Assembly (NCBI GenBank): GCA_027310305.1
Contig: DAIDBD010000019.1
Span: 1 to 50,930 of the forward strand
Length of the DNA: 50,930 nucleotides
Direction of reading: 5' to 3'
Origin: Herminiimonas sp.
Lineage (GTDB): Bacteria; Pseudomonadota; Gammaproteobacteria; Burkholderiales; Burkholderiaceae_D
Positions 42,192 through 50,622 of the stretch are shown one piece after another (position 1 is the stretch's first letter; the number at the start of each line of letters is the position of its first letter). The position numbers were made by a program, and so were the translations under genes. The notes beneath the pieces are model-generated. The model made no database searches. It saw only the letters and a list, made by a program, of their open reading frames with translations, and was not told the DNA's origin.

Positions 42192-43195
42192 TGCAGGCTT
42201 TCCATATAGGCGGCCAGCGCGCGCAATTCTTCGCCGGATAATCCGCCGAATGCCGGCATCCGGTTTCCCGGCTTGATGTGCTGGTTGCCGGCGATCCATC
42301 CGCCGAACGTGCCGGCATTGTTCGGCAGCATGCCGGCGCCAACCGACAGGCGGCTGCCGACATGCGTCAGATCCGGGCCGAGCGTGCCGGCGGCCGGCGT
42401 GCCGCGAATCGCGTGGCATTGGGAGCAGGCATTCAGGAAAAGCCGTTTGCCGGTTTGCAGAACCGCATCGCGCGGTTCCTGCGCCGGTTTTGTCTGCGCG
42501 GCGAACCATGCGTCGTAATCTGCCGGCGCCTGCGCCACCACGTGAAACGCCATGTTGGCATGCTGCGCGCCGCAATATTCGGCGCACTGTCCGCGAAACA
42601 CGCCCGGCGCATCGGCCCGTACCCGCAGCCTGTTCACATGGCCGGGGATCATGTCGATCTTGCCGGCAAGGTTGGGTACCCAGAAACTGTGGATCACGTT
42701 GTCCGAAATCAGCACAAATTCGACCGGCCTTCCGGCGGGGATGCGGATTTCATTGGCGGTTTCCAGCGCGGTGCTGCCGTTATCGCCGAGATAACTGACG
42801 CGCCACCACCAGAGTTCTCCTGCGACCTGTATCCGGAGCGCCGGCGGCGCATCGGCACGCATGATCGCGGATGCCGACAGGAAAGTATGGATCAGCAGCG
42901 CCGACAACACGACCAGCGGAAAGAGGATGCCGCCGCCGACGATCATCGCATGCCGGCCGATGGCCGAACGCAAACCGGCGGGGCCGAACAGCGCGGCCGC
43001 CGACAGGATCATTACCGTCGCGAAGATGATTCCGCCGCCGGCGAACAGTACCCAACTGGTTTCGGCAATCCGCGCGGCGTTTTGGCCTTTCGGGTCGAGC
43101 GCCGACTGCGCATCTCCGTAAGCCAGAAGGGGAACAGCGGCAAGCAGCGCGACGGGAAATTGAAATGGCATGAGCGGCTGAAAAGCACGTTGCAT
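42188..43195 (-). CDS. ctaC: Cytochrome c oxidase subunit II with C-terminal cytochrome c domain
   Basis: 335 residues from ATG 43195 (GAGG 9 nt upstream; the frame reaches a TTG ten codons earlier). A signal-like N-terminus and two membrane helices (~45-70, 83-108) are followed by the periplasmic cupredoxin domain with the CuA ligands H169, C204, E206, C208, H212, M215 (CAEYCGAQHANM). After a linker, residues ~245-335 form a cytochrome c domain with CSQCH (257-261) and likely Met ligand in NRMPAFGG. This is a caa3-type subunit II that carries its own electron donor. First gene of the oxidase operon. Confidence 0.95.
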   Translation of the reverse strand: MQRAFQPLMPFQFPVALLAAVPLLAYGDAQSALDPKGQNAARIAETSWVLFAGGGIIFATVMILSAAALFGPAGLRSAIGRHAMIVGGGILFPLVVLSALLIHTFLSASAIMRADAPPALRIQVAGELWWWRVSYLGDNGSTALETANEIRIPAGRPVEFVLISDNVIHSFWVPNLAGKIDMIPGHVNRLRVRADAPGVFRGQCAEYCGAQHANMAFHVVAQAPADYDAWFAAQTKPAQEPRDAVLQTGKRLFLNACSQCHAIRGTPAAGTLGPDLTHVGSRLSVGAGMLPNNAGTFGGWIAGNQHIKPGNRMPAFGGLSGEELRALAAYMESLQ

Positions 43196-43615
43196 ACCAT
43201 TGCGCCTCAAACAGCGCCGGGCCAAGGCGTTTGCCGGCGCGCATCCTTTTTCACCCGGTCAATTTTTCATGGTGTTGCATGTTTTACATGGGTAATCAAA
43301 ATGTTGGTGTGGATTTCATGTCCCACGGTCGTAGATTGCAATAGATGGTAGGGCGTCAATAAGCGCAGCGCATTGCGCCGCATGTTGCATATAAATTACC
43401 GCCATGCCAATTTACCTGCCTGACGCTTACTGCGTCTTTACAGCGAATTTGCCGCTACGGCCATACACACATACGGAAACCGCTCTAAAGTCCCTGTTCG
43501 GCTCGAAACCATACAAACGGCTTAGCGAAAACACATGCCGTCACCGCTGGCAGAGTTATTGCACCTCTAACGATTCAATCGAAATCAAATCCCTGGGGCA
43601 ACGCCTGCATTTCTT
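43196..43615. other. Repeat-bearing divergent intergenic region, 420 bases
   Basis: Lies between the oxidase operon (minus) and the ctaG operon (plus). Repeat copy 3 occupies about 43348-43510. Short open frames here run through the repeat and are not credible genes. Confidence 0.55.
43348..43510. mobile_element. MITE-like element, copy 3, diverged right end
   Basis: The left end 43348-43380 equals 33 bases of the 34-bp end of copy 1, and the adjoining ~30 bases (GCATGTTGCATATAAATTAC onward) match the core of copy 1 with few changes. The right 34-bp end is missing. Instead AAGTCCCTGTTCGGCTCG at 43486-43503 resembles the outer repeat of copy 2. Confidence 0.6.
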
Positions 43616-44542
43616 ATGCCGATCAAGCGACCGTCAAGCACGCTGCTGGTAATGATCGGCATTGCGGCAATCGCGCCGGCGGCGTTCGCGCATGCAACGG
43701 ACGCCGCCCGGTCATTCGCATGGAATGCCGATCCGTGGATCATCGCTAGTCTGACCGCAGCGGCCTTGCTGTATGCCTGCGGCATCCGCCGCCTGTGGCG
43801 CAATGCGCATCGCGGCGCGGGAATATCGCGGCGGCAGGCAGGGTATTTTGCCGCCGGACTGGCGATGCTGGCAGTGGCGCTCTTATCGCCGGTCGATACG
43901 CTCGGCACTCAACTGTTTTCGATGCACATGGTGCAGCATGAATTGCTGATGCTGGCGGCGGCGCCGCTGCTGGTGCTGGGCAATCCGCTGGCGGTATTCG
44001 TGTGGGCATTTCCGCCGGCGGCACGCAAGCGGATTGCGCATCTGGCCAACGCGCGCGCGGTGCAGCAACCATGGCGCGCGCTGACGCAGCCTCTCGCGGC
44101 TTGGTCGCTGCATGCGTTCGCGCTGTGGGCCTGGCATTTCCCACGCCTGTTTCAGGCCGGTCTGGCCGATGGTGCTGTGCATGCGGTCCAGCACGCCAGT
44201 TTCCTGATACCGGCATTGCTGTTCTGGTCGGCGCTGACCGGATTGCAATCGCGGCTGCGCCATGGCGCGGCGGTGCTGTATCTGTTGAGCTCCGCAATCC
44301 ACACCGGCGTTCTCGGCGCATTGCTGACGTTTTCGCCGCATGCGTGGTATCCGGCCTACAGCGGCGGCACCGAAGTCTGGGGTCTGACGCTGCTGGAAGA
44401 TCAGCAGTTGGGTGGTCTCATCATGTGGGTGCCGGCCGGATTCGTGTTCGTGTTCGCCGGACTGATGGCCGCCGCGAAAGCAATCGGCCCCGACAATCAT
44501 GACACGCCGCAGGCTGCGACAGGGCTGGGACGCCAGCCATGA
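43616..44542 (+). CDS. ctaG: Cytochrome c oxidase assembly protein CtaG, caa3 type
   Basis: 308 residues with a signal-like first helix and about seven further membrane spans. Family features: MHMVQHELLMLAAAPLLVLG with the His pair in MVQHE, HAVQHASFLIPALLFW, and HTGVLGALLTFSPHAWYP with EDQQLGGLIMWVPAG near the end. These belong to the caa3_CtaG family, involved in CuA/CuB maturation of caa3 oxidases, distinct from the Cox11-type CtaG. It lies divergent from the oxidase genes it serves. The stop overlaps the following cytochrome gene (ATGA at 44539-44542). Confidence 0.93.
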   Translation: MPIKRPSSTLLVMIGIAAIAPAAFAHATDAARSFAWNADPWIIASLTAAALLYACGIRRLWRNAHRGAGISRRQAGYFAAGLAMLAVALLSPVDTLGTQLFSMHMVQHELLMLAAAPLLVLGNPLAVFVWAFPPAARKRIAHLANARAVQQPWRALTQPLAAWSLHAFALWAWHFPRLFQAGLADGAVHAVQHASFLIPALLFWSALTGLQSRLRHGAAVLYLLSSAIHTGVLGALLTFSPHAWYPAYSGGTEVWGLTLLEDQQLGGLIMWVPAGFVFVFAGLMAAAKAIGPDNHDTPQAATGLGRQP

Positions 44543-44922
44543 GAAAGACCGGCGCACGCCTGAAAACATTCATGCGGGTTGCGTGCCTGTTGCTGCCGGT
44601 CGCGGGCTGCGGCGAGAGCGTGCCGCGCGTACCTGTTTCCGGGGCCGATCCGGTGCGCGGCAAGGCGGCGATCGAGCGCTACGGTTGCGTGGCGTGCCAT
44701 GCGATTCCCGGCATCGCCAATCCGGGCAGCAACGTCGGCCCGCCATTGAATAGGTTTGCGAAGCGCGCATACATAGGCGGCGTGCTGCCGAACGTGCCGG
44801 CGGAGCTGGTACGCTGGCTGCGCGACCCGCCGCAAGCCGATCCGCGCACCGCGATGCCGGACATCGGTATTTCCGAGCCGGACGCAAAAGACATCGCGGC
44901 TTATCTATATACACTGGACTGA
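44539..44922 (+). CDS. Monoheme c-type cytochrome, probable lipoprotein
   Basis: 127 residues. The N-terminus MRKTGARLKTFMRVACLLLPVAGCG contains a lipobox (VAGC, C24), so membrane anchoring by lipidation is likely. Heme site CVACH (50-54); Met ligand in TAMPDIG. The domain VGPPLNRFAKRAYIGGVLPNVPAELVRWL and DAKDIAAYLYTLD is repeated closely in the C-terminal half of the next gene product. It is coupled to ctaG by overlap. A periplasmic electron carrier to the caa3 oxidase or a related dehydrogenase is the natural role, by inference. Confidence 0.88.
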   Translation: MRKTGARLKTFMRVACLLLPVAGCGESVPRVPVSGADPVRGKAAIERYGCVACHAIPGIANPGSNVGPPLNRFAKRAYIGGVLPNVPAELVRWLRDPPQADPRTAMPDIGISEPDAKDIAAYLYTLD

Positions 44923-44937
44923 ATCCGGAACCGCCCG

Positions 44938-45786
44938 ATGAAAATAAGGCTCAGGACCATCGCCATCGCGCTTGCTTGCGCTGCGGCCGCAGCGTGGGCG
45001 TTCGTTTATTCCGGCCGGTACAACATTGCGGCAACCGTCCAGCACACCGAACCGGTATACCGGCTGCTGGATTACGTGATGCGGCGCTCGGTGAAGCTGC
45101 GCACGGGTTCGGCGCAGCCGCCGGATCTGGCCGATGCGCAGCGCATCCGCAACGGCTTCCGGCTTTATCGCGCCAAGTGCCTGCAATGCCACGGCGCGCC
45201 CGGTATCGCACCGCAAGACTTCGCGCTCGGCATGACGCCGGCCCCGGCCAATCTGGTCGCCACCGCGCGCGAATGGCCGGCGGCGGAAATTTTCTGGGTA
45301 GCCAGGTACGGTATCAAGATGAGCGGCATGCCCGCGTGGCAATACCGGCTGAGCGAGCGGGAAATCTGGGATGTCGTGGCGTTCGTCAAGGCGCTGCCCA
45401 CGCTTTCGCCGACGGACTACGAGCGCTGGAACGATAGGCCGCCAGCGCCTGCCACGGCGTCTCCCGCCGACGCGTTGTCTGCGGAAAGCGCAACGCTTGG
45501 CGACCCGAAGGCCGGACGGCGCGCGATCGACCAGCACCTGTGCGCCACCTGCCACCGGATTCCCGGCATCACCGGCGCCATCAAGGACGTCGGCCCGCCG
45601 CTGAACGGCATCGGCACGCGCAAATACATCGCCGGCGTGCTGCCCAACAATCCGGCAAACATGATCCGCTGGCTGCGGCATCCGAAGCAGGTCGATCCGC
45701 TGTCGGCGATGCCGGACCTGAACGTGCAGGACAAGGATGCGCGCGACATGGCCGCCTATCTATACACACTGAAGGATCTTGACTGA
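44938..45786 (+). CDS. Diheme c-type cytochrome
   Basis: 282 residues with an N-terminal membrane anchor or signal (residues ~5-24). Heme 1 CLQCH (81-85) with Met ligand likely in GMPAW; heme 2 CATCH (202-206) with AMPDLN. The second domain (IPGITGAIKDVGPPLNGIG, KYIAGVLPNNPANMIRWL, DMAAYLYTLK) is a paralogue of the whole preceding cytochrome, while the first is a different cytochrome c type. It starts 15 nt after the previous gene and ends 1 nt before the GH15 start codon. Probably a periplasm-facing electron relay to the oxidase. Confidence 0.88.
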   Translation: MKIRLRTIAIALACAAAAAWAFVYSGRYNIAATVQHTEPVYRLLDYVMRRSVKLRTGSAQPPDLADAQRIRNGFRLYRAKCLQCHGAPGIAPQDFALGMTPAPANLVATAREWPAAEIFWVARYGIKMSGMPAWQYRLSEREIWDVVAFVKALPTLSPTDYERWNDRPPAPATASPADALSAESATLGDPKAGRRAIDQHLCATCHRIPGITGAIKDVGPPLNGIGTRKYIAGVLPNNPANMIRWLRHPKQVDPLSAMPDLNVQDKDARDMAAYLYTLKDLD

Positions 45787-45787
45787 C

Positions 45788-47614
45788 ATGAGCGCCTCCA
45801 AAAACAGATATCCGCCGATCGCCGATTACGCGGTGATCAGCGATTGCCATTGCACGGCGCTGGTGTCGCGCCACGGTTCGGTCGACTGGTGCTGCATGCC
45901 GCGCATCGATGCCGACAGTTGCTTCGGCCGGCTGCTTGACTGGGACAAGGGCGGCTACTGCTCGATCGCGCCCACCGCGGACGACATCAGCGCGACGCGC
46001 CGCTACGTGCCCGATACGACGATCCTGGAAACGCATTTCAAAACGGCGACAGGGGAGGCGAGGCTGACCGATTTCTTCGCGATCGACGACGATGCGCTCG
46101 AGCATCCGCGCTACGACCATGTGCGGATCGTCGACGGCATTGCCGGCGACATGGAACTGTTGATGGAAGTGTGCCCGCGTTTCGATTACGGCGAAATCAT
46201 TCCGCACATGCGGCAGGACGCGAGCGGCGCATACACGGCGATCGGCAGCAACAAAGGGCTGATCATCCACAGCGATGTCGCGCTCGATGTAATCGAACGC
46301 CGCGACCTGGCGGCTGTGTTTCGCATCGCTGCCGGGCAGCGCGTCCGTCTGGTCATCGAGTTCCAGGTGCCGGAACTGATCGATCTCACGCTTGCGCGCG
46401 GATTGCCGAGCGCCGTCGACATCGACCGTTATTTCGAAACGACCTGCGCATGGTGGCGCAAATGGGTAGGGCGCATGCAGCGTCCGTTCGACATCGACCA
46501 GCAGACGCTGCGCTCGATCATTACCCTGAAGGCGCTGACATTCGAACGCACCGGCGCCATCGCCGCCGCATCGACCACGTCGCTGCCGGAATGGATCGGC
46601 GGCGGCCGGAACTGGGATTACCGGTTCAGCTGGATCAGGGATTCGGTATTCATCGTCCGCGCATTGCAGGAACTCGGTTATGTCAACGAAGCCAACCGCT
46701 TCCACCAGTTCATTCAGCGCAGTTGCGCCGGCAGCGCCGGCCAGTTGCAGATCATGTATGGCGTCGACGGCAAGCGCCGCCTGACTGAAATCGAACTCGG
46801 CTGGCTGGAGGGCTACCGGCAATCGGCGCCGGTGCGCGTCGGCAATGCGGCAGCCAGGCAGATGCAGCTCGATATCTATGGCGAATTGATGGAAATGGCG
46901 TGGGAATGGCATGCGAGCAATCACCGGACCGATCCGGATTACTGGCTGTTCCTGACGGACGTGGTCGATACCGTATGCGATCGCTGGCGGGAGGCCGATC
47001 ACGGCATCTGGGAGATTCGCGGCAAGCCGGCCCATTACGTTCATTCCAAGGCGATGTGCTGGGCGGCGGTGAACTGGGGTGTGAAGCTGGCCCAGGAAAA
47101 CCGGCTCTCCGCTCCGCTCGAACGCTGGATCAAAGTTCGCGACGCGATTTGCCATGCCGTTGAAACCGAAGGCTACGATCGGCGGCGCGGAATTTTTGTG
47201 CAGGCATTCAACAGCGACCAGCTCGATGCCGCATTGCTGCTGTTGCCGCGTGTCGGCTTTGTCGCGTACGACGATCCGCGCATGCTGCGCACGACGGATG
47301 CAATTTGCCGCGAGCTCGACTGGAAAGGCCTGTTGCTTCGCTATAAAGCGCCGGACGGATTGCGCGGCCCCGAAGGCGTATTCATTCCCTGCACGTTCTG
47401 GCTGGCCGCCTGCCTTGCATGCCAGGGACTATCCGTTCAGGCTTGGGATTACTACCGGCGGGCGCTCGGCTGCGCCAACGACATCGGATTGTTTTCGGAA
47501 GAATTCGACGCCGCCAATCAAATCATGCTGGGCAATTTCCCGCAGGGCCTGACCCATGTTTCGCAGATAACGGCGAGACTGGCTCTGGCGAAAGCGGACG
47601 GATCAGCGCCCTGA
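45788..47614 (+). CDS. Glycoside hydrolase family 15 protein (glucoamylase/trehalase-like)
   Basis: 608 residues from ATG 45788, 1 nt after the preceding cytochrome stop (a TTG three codons earlier is also in frame). The N-terminal beta-sandwich domain (~1-225) opens YPPIADYAVISDCHCTALVS. The (alpha/alpha)6 domain contains RNWDYRFSWIRDS and ELGWLEGYRQSAPVRVGNAA with QLDIYGEL, the GH15 active-site segments, the first bearing an acid glutamate region and the second the substrate subsite. No signal peptide, so it is cytoplasmic. Bacterial GH15 enzymes of this type act on trehalose or short glucans. The reason for its link to cytochromes is unclear. Confidence 0.9.
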   Translation: MSASKNRYPPIADYAVISDCHCTALVSRHGSVDWCCMPRIDADSCFGRLLDWDKGGYCSIAPTADDISATRRYVPDTTILETHFKTATGEARLTDFFAIDDDALEHPRYDHVRIVDGIAGDMELLMEVCPRFDYGEIIPHMRQDASGAYTAIGSNKGLIIHSDVALDVIERRDLAAVFRIAAGQRVRLVIEFQVPELIDLTLARGLPSAVDIDRYFETTCAWWRKWVGRMQRPFDIDQQTLRSIITLKALTFERTGAIAAASTTSLPEWIGGGRNWDYRFSWIRDSVFIVRALQELGYVNEANRFHQFIQRSCAGSAGQLQIMYGVDGKRRLTEIELGWLEGYRQSAPVRVGNAAARQMQLDIYGELMEMAWEWHASNHRTDPDYWLFLTDVVDTVCDRWREADHGIWEIRGKPAHYVHSKAMCWAAVNWGVKLAQENRLSAPLERWIKVRDAICHAVETEGYDRRRGIFVQAFNSDQLDAALLLLPRVGFVAYDDPRMLRTTDAICRELDWKGLLLRYKAPDGLRGPEGVFIPCTFWLAACLACQGLSVQAWDYYRRALGCANDIGLFSEEFDAANQIMLGNFPQGLTHVSQITARLALAKADGSAP

Positions 47615-47632
47615 CCGGCGGCCGGTATTTTT
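47614..47632 (+). terminator. Rho-independent terminator after the GH15 gene
   Basis: Stem ACCGG / CCGGT (47614-47618, 47622-47626) with loop CGG, followed by ATTTTT (47627-47632). It starts at the last base of the GH15 stop codon. The stem is short, but GC-rich and followed by a T-run. Confidence 0.45.
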
Positions 47633-47754
47633 GAGGAAAGCGGATTGTGACGCACGTAAAATTCTTTCCGCTTCGCAGAACTCGAATCGGGCGCGCCGTG
47701 TCTGATTATCTGAGCTGTTTCTGCGCAGTTCTTCATCTTCGACGCAGGATACCG

Positions 47755-48702
47755 ATGAAATACAAGGACTACTATCAGACGCTGGGTGTCGAGCGGTCGG
47801 CATCGACCGCCGATATCAAGAAGGCGTACCGGAAACTTGCCCACCAATATCATCCGGACGTTTCCAAGGATCCTGGCGGAGAGGCAAAATTCAAGGAAAT
47901 CGCGGAAGCCTATGCGACGTTGAAAGACACGGAAAAGCGGCAGGAATATGACAATCTGGGCAAACGTCCTGCCGGCGAAAATTTTGCGCCGCCGCCTGAA
48001 TGGCAGCGGCAATACGGCGCCGGCGCCTCGGCTTTCGACGACGTGGACCTGTCCGACCTCCTGAACGCTTTTCGATCCGGCGGCCGCGGCGGGCGAGGGC
48101 GCGAGCATGCAAGCTTTCCGCTATCGGGTGAGGACTATGCAGTGACCGTTTCTGTCTCGCTGGAAAAAATCTACAGCGGCGGCGAAACCGATATCGCAGT
48201 GGAAGTGCCTGAATACGACGAGCATGGATTGCCGCATCGCGTGCGGCGCACCTTCCGCGTCGCCATTCCCAAGGGAGCGGCGGAAGGCCAGCGCCTGCGG
48301 CTCGCCGGCAAAGGCGGGCCGGGCCGCAACGGCGGCAAACCCGGCGATCTGTATATCGTCCTGAAGATCGCGCCGCATCCGCTGTACCGCGCAAGCGGGC
48401 GCGACCTGTATCTCGATGTTGCGCTGGCGCCATGGGAAGCGGCGTTGGGCGCCGCGGTCGAAATTCCGACGCTGGGCGGCAACGTGGAACTCAACATCAA
48501 GCCGGGGACGTCTTCCGGACAGCGACTGCGGCTTGCCGGACGCGGACTGCGGTCGCCTGATGGCGTCGCGGGAGACATGTATGCAGTGGTGCAGATAGCG
48601 GTGCCGAAGAAAGCCGGCAAACGCGAACAGGCGCTGTACGAGCAACTTGCCGCCGCTTCGGACTTCAAGGCGCGCGAGCACTTCAAAAAGGGAACGAAAT
48701 GA
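47755..48702 (+). CDS. cbpA: DnaJ-class co-chaperone CbpA
   Basis: 315 residues from ATG 47755 (AGGA 6 nt upstream; the frame is open 36 codons further left without a start signal). J domain (1-70) begins MKYKDYYQTLGVERSAS and has HPD in HQYHPDVSKD. A Gly-rich linker (~110-125) and two C-terminal beta domains (KIYSGGETDIAVEVP, LRLAGKGGPGRNGGKPGDLYI, ALGAAVEIPTLGG) follow. There is no CxxCxGxG zinc finger, which separates CbpA from DnaJ. It stimulates the DnaK ATPase. Coupled to cbpM by an ATGA overlap. Confidence 0.93.
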   Translation: MKYKDYYQTLGVERSASTADIKKAYRKLAHQYHPDVSKDPGGEAKFKEIAEAYATLKDTEKRQEYDNLGKRPAGENFAPPPEWQRQYGAGASAFDDVDLSDLLNAFRSGGRGGRGREHASFPLSGEDYAVTVSVSLEKIYSGGETDIAVEVPEYDEHGLPHRVRRTFRVAIPKGAAEGQRLRLAGKGGPGRNGGKPGDLYIVLKIAPHPLYRASGRDLYLDVALAPWEAALGAAVEIPTLGGNVELNIKPGTSSGQRLRLAGRGLRSPDGVAGDMYAVVQIAVPKKAGKREQALYEQLAAASDFKAREHFKKGTK

Positions 48703-49037
48703 ACGCCGACGTTTCCGAATGGATCTGCCTCAACGACCGCGGCGTCTGCTCGGTCGGATACCTGGCCGAAGTGTCCGGTTTATCGAACGAAGAACTCGAC
48801 GAACTGATTGAAACCGGAATCATCGTGCCGGTCGACGACCAGGCCCGTCCCCAGTCTTTTCATCTGCGCTATGTCGTTACCGCGAACATCGCCCGCAGGC
48901 TGCGCGACGATTTCGAACTCGACCGGCACGGCGTGGCGCTGGCCTTGGCGATGATGCGGCGCATCGATGAACTGCAAGCGGAGCTGAACGCGGTGCGCGC
49001 GCGGCTCGATCAGCCGGCTTCCAATCAGGCTGGCTGA
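48699..49037 (+). CDS. cbpM: Chaperone modulator CbpM
   Basis: 112 residues, start overlapping the cbpA stop. Helical protein with a MerR-like N-terminal part (GVCSVGYLAEVSGLSNEELDELIETGIIVPV) and a C-terminal coiled region (MMRRIDELQAELNAVRARLDQ). CbpM binds the J domain of CbpA and inhibits its activity, and the gene always follows cbpA in this arrangement. The assignment rests on position, length and these features. No transcription-factor role is implied by the MerR-like look. Confidence 0.88.
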   Translation: MNADVSEWICLNDRGVCSVGYLAEVSGLSNEELDELIETGIIVPVDDQARPQSFHLRYVVTANIARRLRDDFELDRHGVALALAMMRRIDELQAELNAVRARLDQPASNQAG

Positions 49038-49070
49038 TTTCAGCCGAGCGATACTTCAAGGAGAAACAGC

Positions 49071-49466
49071 ATGGCATTACCGCATCTTTCGTCTGGCGAA
49101 GTTACGAACCTGCTTCCGCTGGGCGACAAACTTGAACAGACCCCGACCACCGCATTTTTCAAGGATGAACGGCTGGAAGTCATGCGTATCGTGCTTCCGG
49201 CCGGCAAACGGATGCCCGCCCACGCGGTGGATGGCCCGATAACGGTGCAGTGCATCGAAGGCGAAGTGGATTTCGGCATGGGAGACGCGCATCGGATCAT
49301 TCGTGCCGGCGATCTTCTTTATCTGGCAGGCGGGGTCCCGCATGAACTGACCGCCATTCGGAATGCGTCGCTGCTCGTGACCGTCGTTCTTCTTGGCCCG
49401 TCGGAGCGGCCGGGAATCGCCGGCGAAAGACGGGTACACCATGACGACGAATTGAAAATGCAATAA
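49071..49466 (+). CDS. Small cupin-domain protein
   Basis: 131 residues, with AAGGAG about 8 nt before the ATG. Cupin core: KDERLEVMRIVLPAGKRMPAHAVDGPITVQCIEGEVDF (motif 1 with a single usual His) and GDLLYLAGGVPHELTAIRNASLLV (motif 2 with His). Metal binding would rest on few residues. It lies 33 nt behind cbpM and may belong to the same transcript. Cupins of this size can be enzymes or sensors; no specific substrate is visible. The C-terminus (RRVHHDDELK) is charged. Confidence 0.85.
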   Translation: MALPHLSSGEVTNLLPLGDKLEQTPTTAFFKDERLEVMRIVLPAGKRMPAHAVDGPITVQCIEGEVDFGMGDAHRIIRAGDLLYLAGGVPHELTAIRNASLLVTVVLLGPSERPGIAGERRVHHDDELKMQ

Positions 49467-49478
49467 ACACGGAGCGGA

Positions 49479-50201
49479 TCAGCGCAAATATGCGTCGGCG
49501 GCCGGGTACCATCTGCCGGCATCGAATTCAAGGCTTTCGATTTCGAAAATTGAATCGCGGCGCCAGAAAACACGTCGCTTGAACACGGCCAAAGTCCACG
49601 ATTGACTTTCCACCGGCGCATCGGCGGCAAATGCAGCGTGGCTCAATAACGCTGCGCATCCGCCGGATTGCGGATCGCGCACCGATTGATAGCGAATCAC
49701 CTGAATGCCCTCGGATCGCGCCCTGCGCGCCAAATCCTGACAGGCAGTGTAGTCGCCAGGATCGGTCCATTGCTTGCGCCGGCGAGACAATGGCGGTTGC
49801 CGCAGATCGATCGCCGCACCGCGCACGGAAGTTCTGAACACCGTTTGCTGCACCGGCGGAATCGATTGCAGCTGCGGGCTGTCCGCAAGCAAACGCCAGC
49901 GCCAGTAGCCCAGCTCGGCACAGGCAGTACGTACGGTTTCAGCGCCATAGAACACGCCGGGATCAAGCGCGCCGCGAAAGCGCGATCCGTTGGGCAAGGG
50001 CGGATACCGGAAAGGCGTAAACAACAGGTAATGCAGCGATTGCCGTTTTGGCTCAAGAGCCGGCTTCGAGTCATCCAGAATTCGCTCCAGCAGCGCCTGC
50101 TCGTCGAGGGTGTCAACCAATACCATGGTCGAGACCCGATGCTGCGCTTCCACCGCCCGCCACAAACCGAGGGAAACGGTTTGCGGATCAAATGCGGCCA
50201 C
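49479..50201 (-). CDS. RES-domain toxin (NAD+ phosphorylase family)
   Basis: 240 residues. The start is GTG at 50201, overlapping the antitoxin gene by 14 nt. RES-family landmarks: LWRAV near the N-terminus (Arg of the R-E-S set), RFRGALDPGVFYGAETVRTACAEL (Tyr and Glu region), and VIRYQSVRDPQSGGCAALL (Ser region). Characterised relatives (MbcT, RES toxins) degrade NAD+ and stop growth. The adjacent upstream gene encodes an Xre/MbcA/ParS-like antitoxin, completing a type II toxin-antitoxin module. The longer N-terminal segment (40-70) is usual for this branch. Confidence 0.88.
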   Translation of the reverse strand: MAAFDPQTVSLGLWRAVEAQHRVSTMVLVDTLDEQALLERILDDSKPALEPKRQSLHYLLFTPFRYPPLPNGSRFRGALDPGVFYGAETVRTACAELGYWRWRLLADSPQLQSIPPVQQTVFRTSVRGAAIDLRQPPLSRRRKQWTDPGDYTACQDLARRARSEGIQVIRYQSVRDPQSGGCAALLSHAAFAADAPVESQSWTLAVFKRRVFWRRDSIFEIESLEFDAGRWYPAADAYLR

Positions 50202-50568
50202 GATGCGCGTCCAGATAATGGAGTACCCGCACCAGCCCTTCGGTGCTTCGGATCAGGTCCGCCGGCTTGCCGGATAGCGCCGCGTTATCGCCGGCCAGCC
50301 ACTGCAGAGCGGTATCGTTGTGGCCGAAGATCGCGTCGAGCGAGCGGAACATCCGAACGAACAAAACGGCAAAATCCCATTCTTTGTTGCGTTCCGGCAC
50401 GATCTGGTACTGCCCTGAAAACATGCGAGAGACCGTCGATGCGCTTACGCCAAGAATCTGTGCAAGAGATTGCTGACTGATGTGCAAAAGCGCGGCGGCG
50501 CGCAGCACGGCCTTGGTCAATGTCTGGGAAGCCGCATTATCAAGCGGTGGTTTTTGGATGAGTTTCAT
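50188..50568 (-). CDS. Xre/MbcA/ParS-type antitoxin
   Basis: 126 residues. An N-terminal HTH is visible (ISQQSLAQILGVSASTVSRMF, ~35-55) and a C-terminal toxin-binding domain (LFVRMFRSLDAIFGHNDTALQWL, LIRSTEGLVRVLHYLDAHRG) typical of MbcA/ParS. The last residues would plug the active site of the RES toxin. Its ATG at 50568 abuts a 40-bp palindrome, so it is likely autoregulatory. Order antitoxin first, toxin second, with overlap. Confidence 0.9.
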   Translation of the reverse strand: MKLIQKPPLDNAASQTLTKAVLRAAALLHISQQSLAQILGVSASTVSRMFSGQYQIVPERNKEWDFAVLFVRMFRSLDAIFGHNDTALQWLAGDNAALSGKPADLIRSTEGLVRVLHYLDAHRGRI

Positions 50569-50608
50569 AAAACGATATATCCTTTCTAGAGAAAGGATAT
50601 ATCGTTTT
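50569..50608 (-). promoter_or_regulatory. 40-bp palindromic operator of the toxin-antitoxin operon
   Basis: Arms 50569-50587 and 50590-50608 are exact 19-base complements (outer AAAACGATATATCC) around two central bases. The palindrome ends directly at the antitoxin start codon. The proposed -10 lies inside it and AAGGA of the near arm may act as the ribosome-binding site, so binding would block transcription and the leader itself is a half-palindrome. Confidence 0.85.
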
Positions 50609-50622
50609 AATTTCTATGGCAA
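50594..50622 (-). promoter_or_regulatory. Sigma70-like promoter of the toxin-antitoxin operon
   Basis: On the minus strand TTGCCA (50622-50617) and TATCCT (50599-50594) are separated by 17 bases. The -10 sits within the palindrome, as expected for autoregulation. Four of six bases fit the -10 consensus and four of six the -35. Confidence 0.5.

Noticed and set aside
43404-43652. Open frame between the oxidase and ctaG genes
   Set aside because: It begins in repeat copy 3 and overlaps the ctaG start; no start signal and no product recognised.
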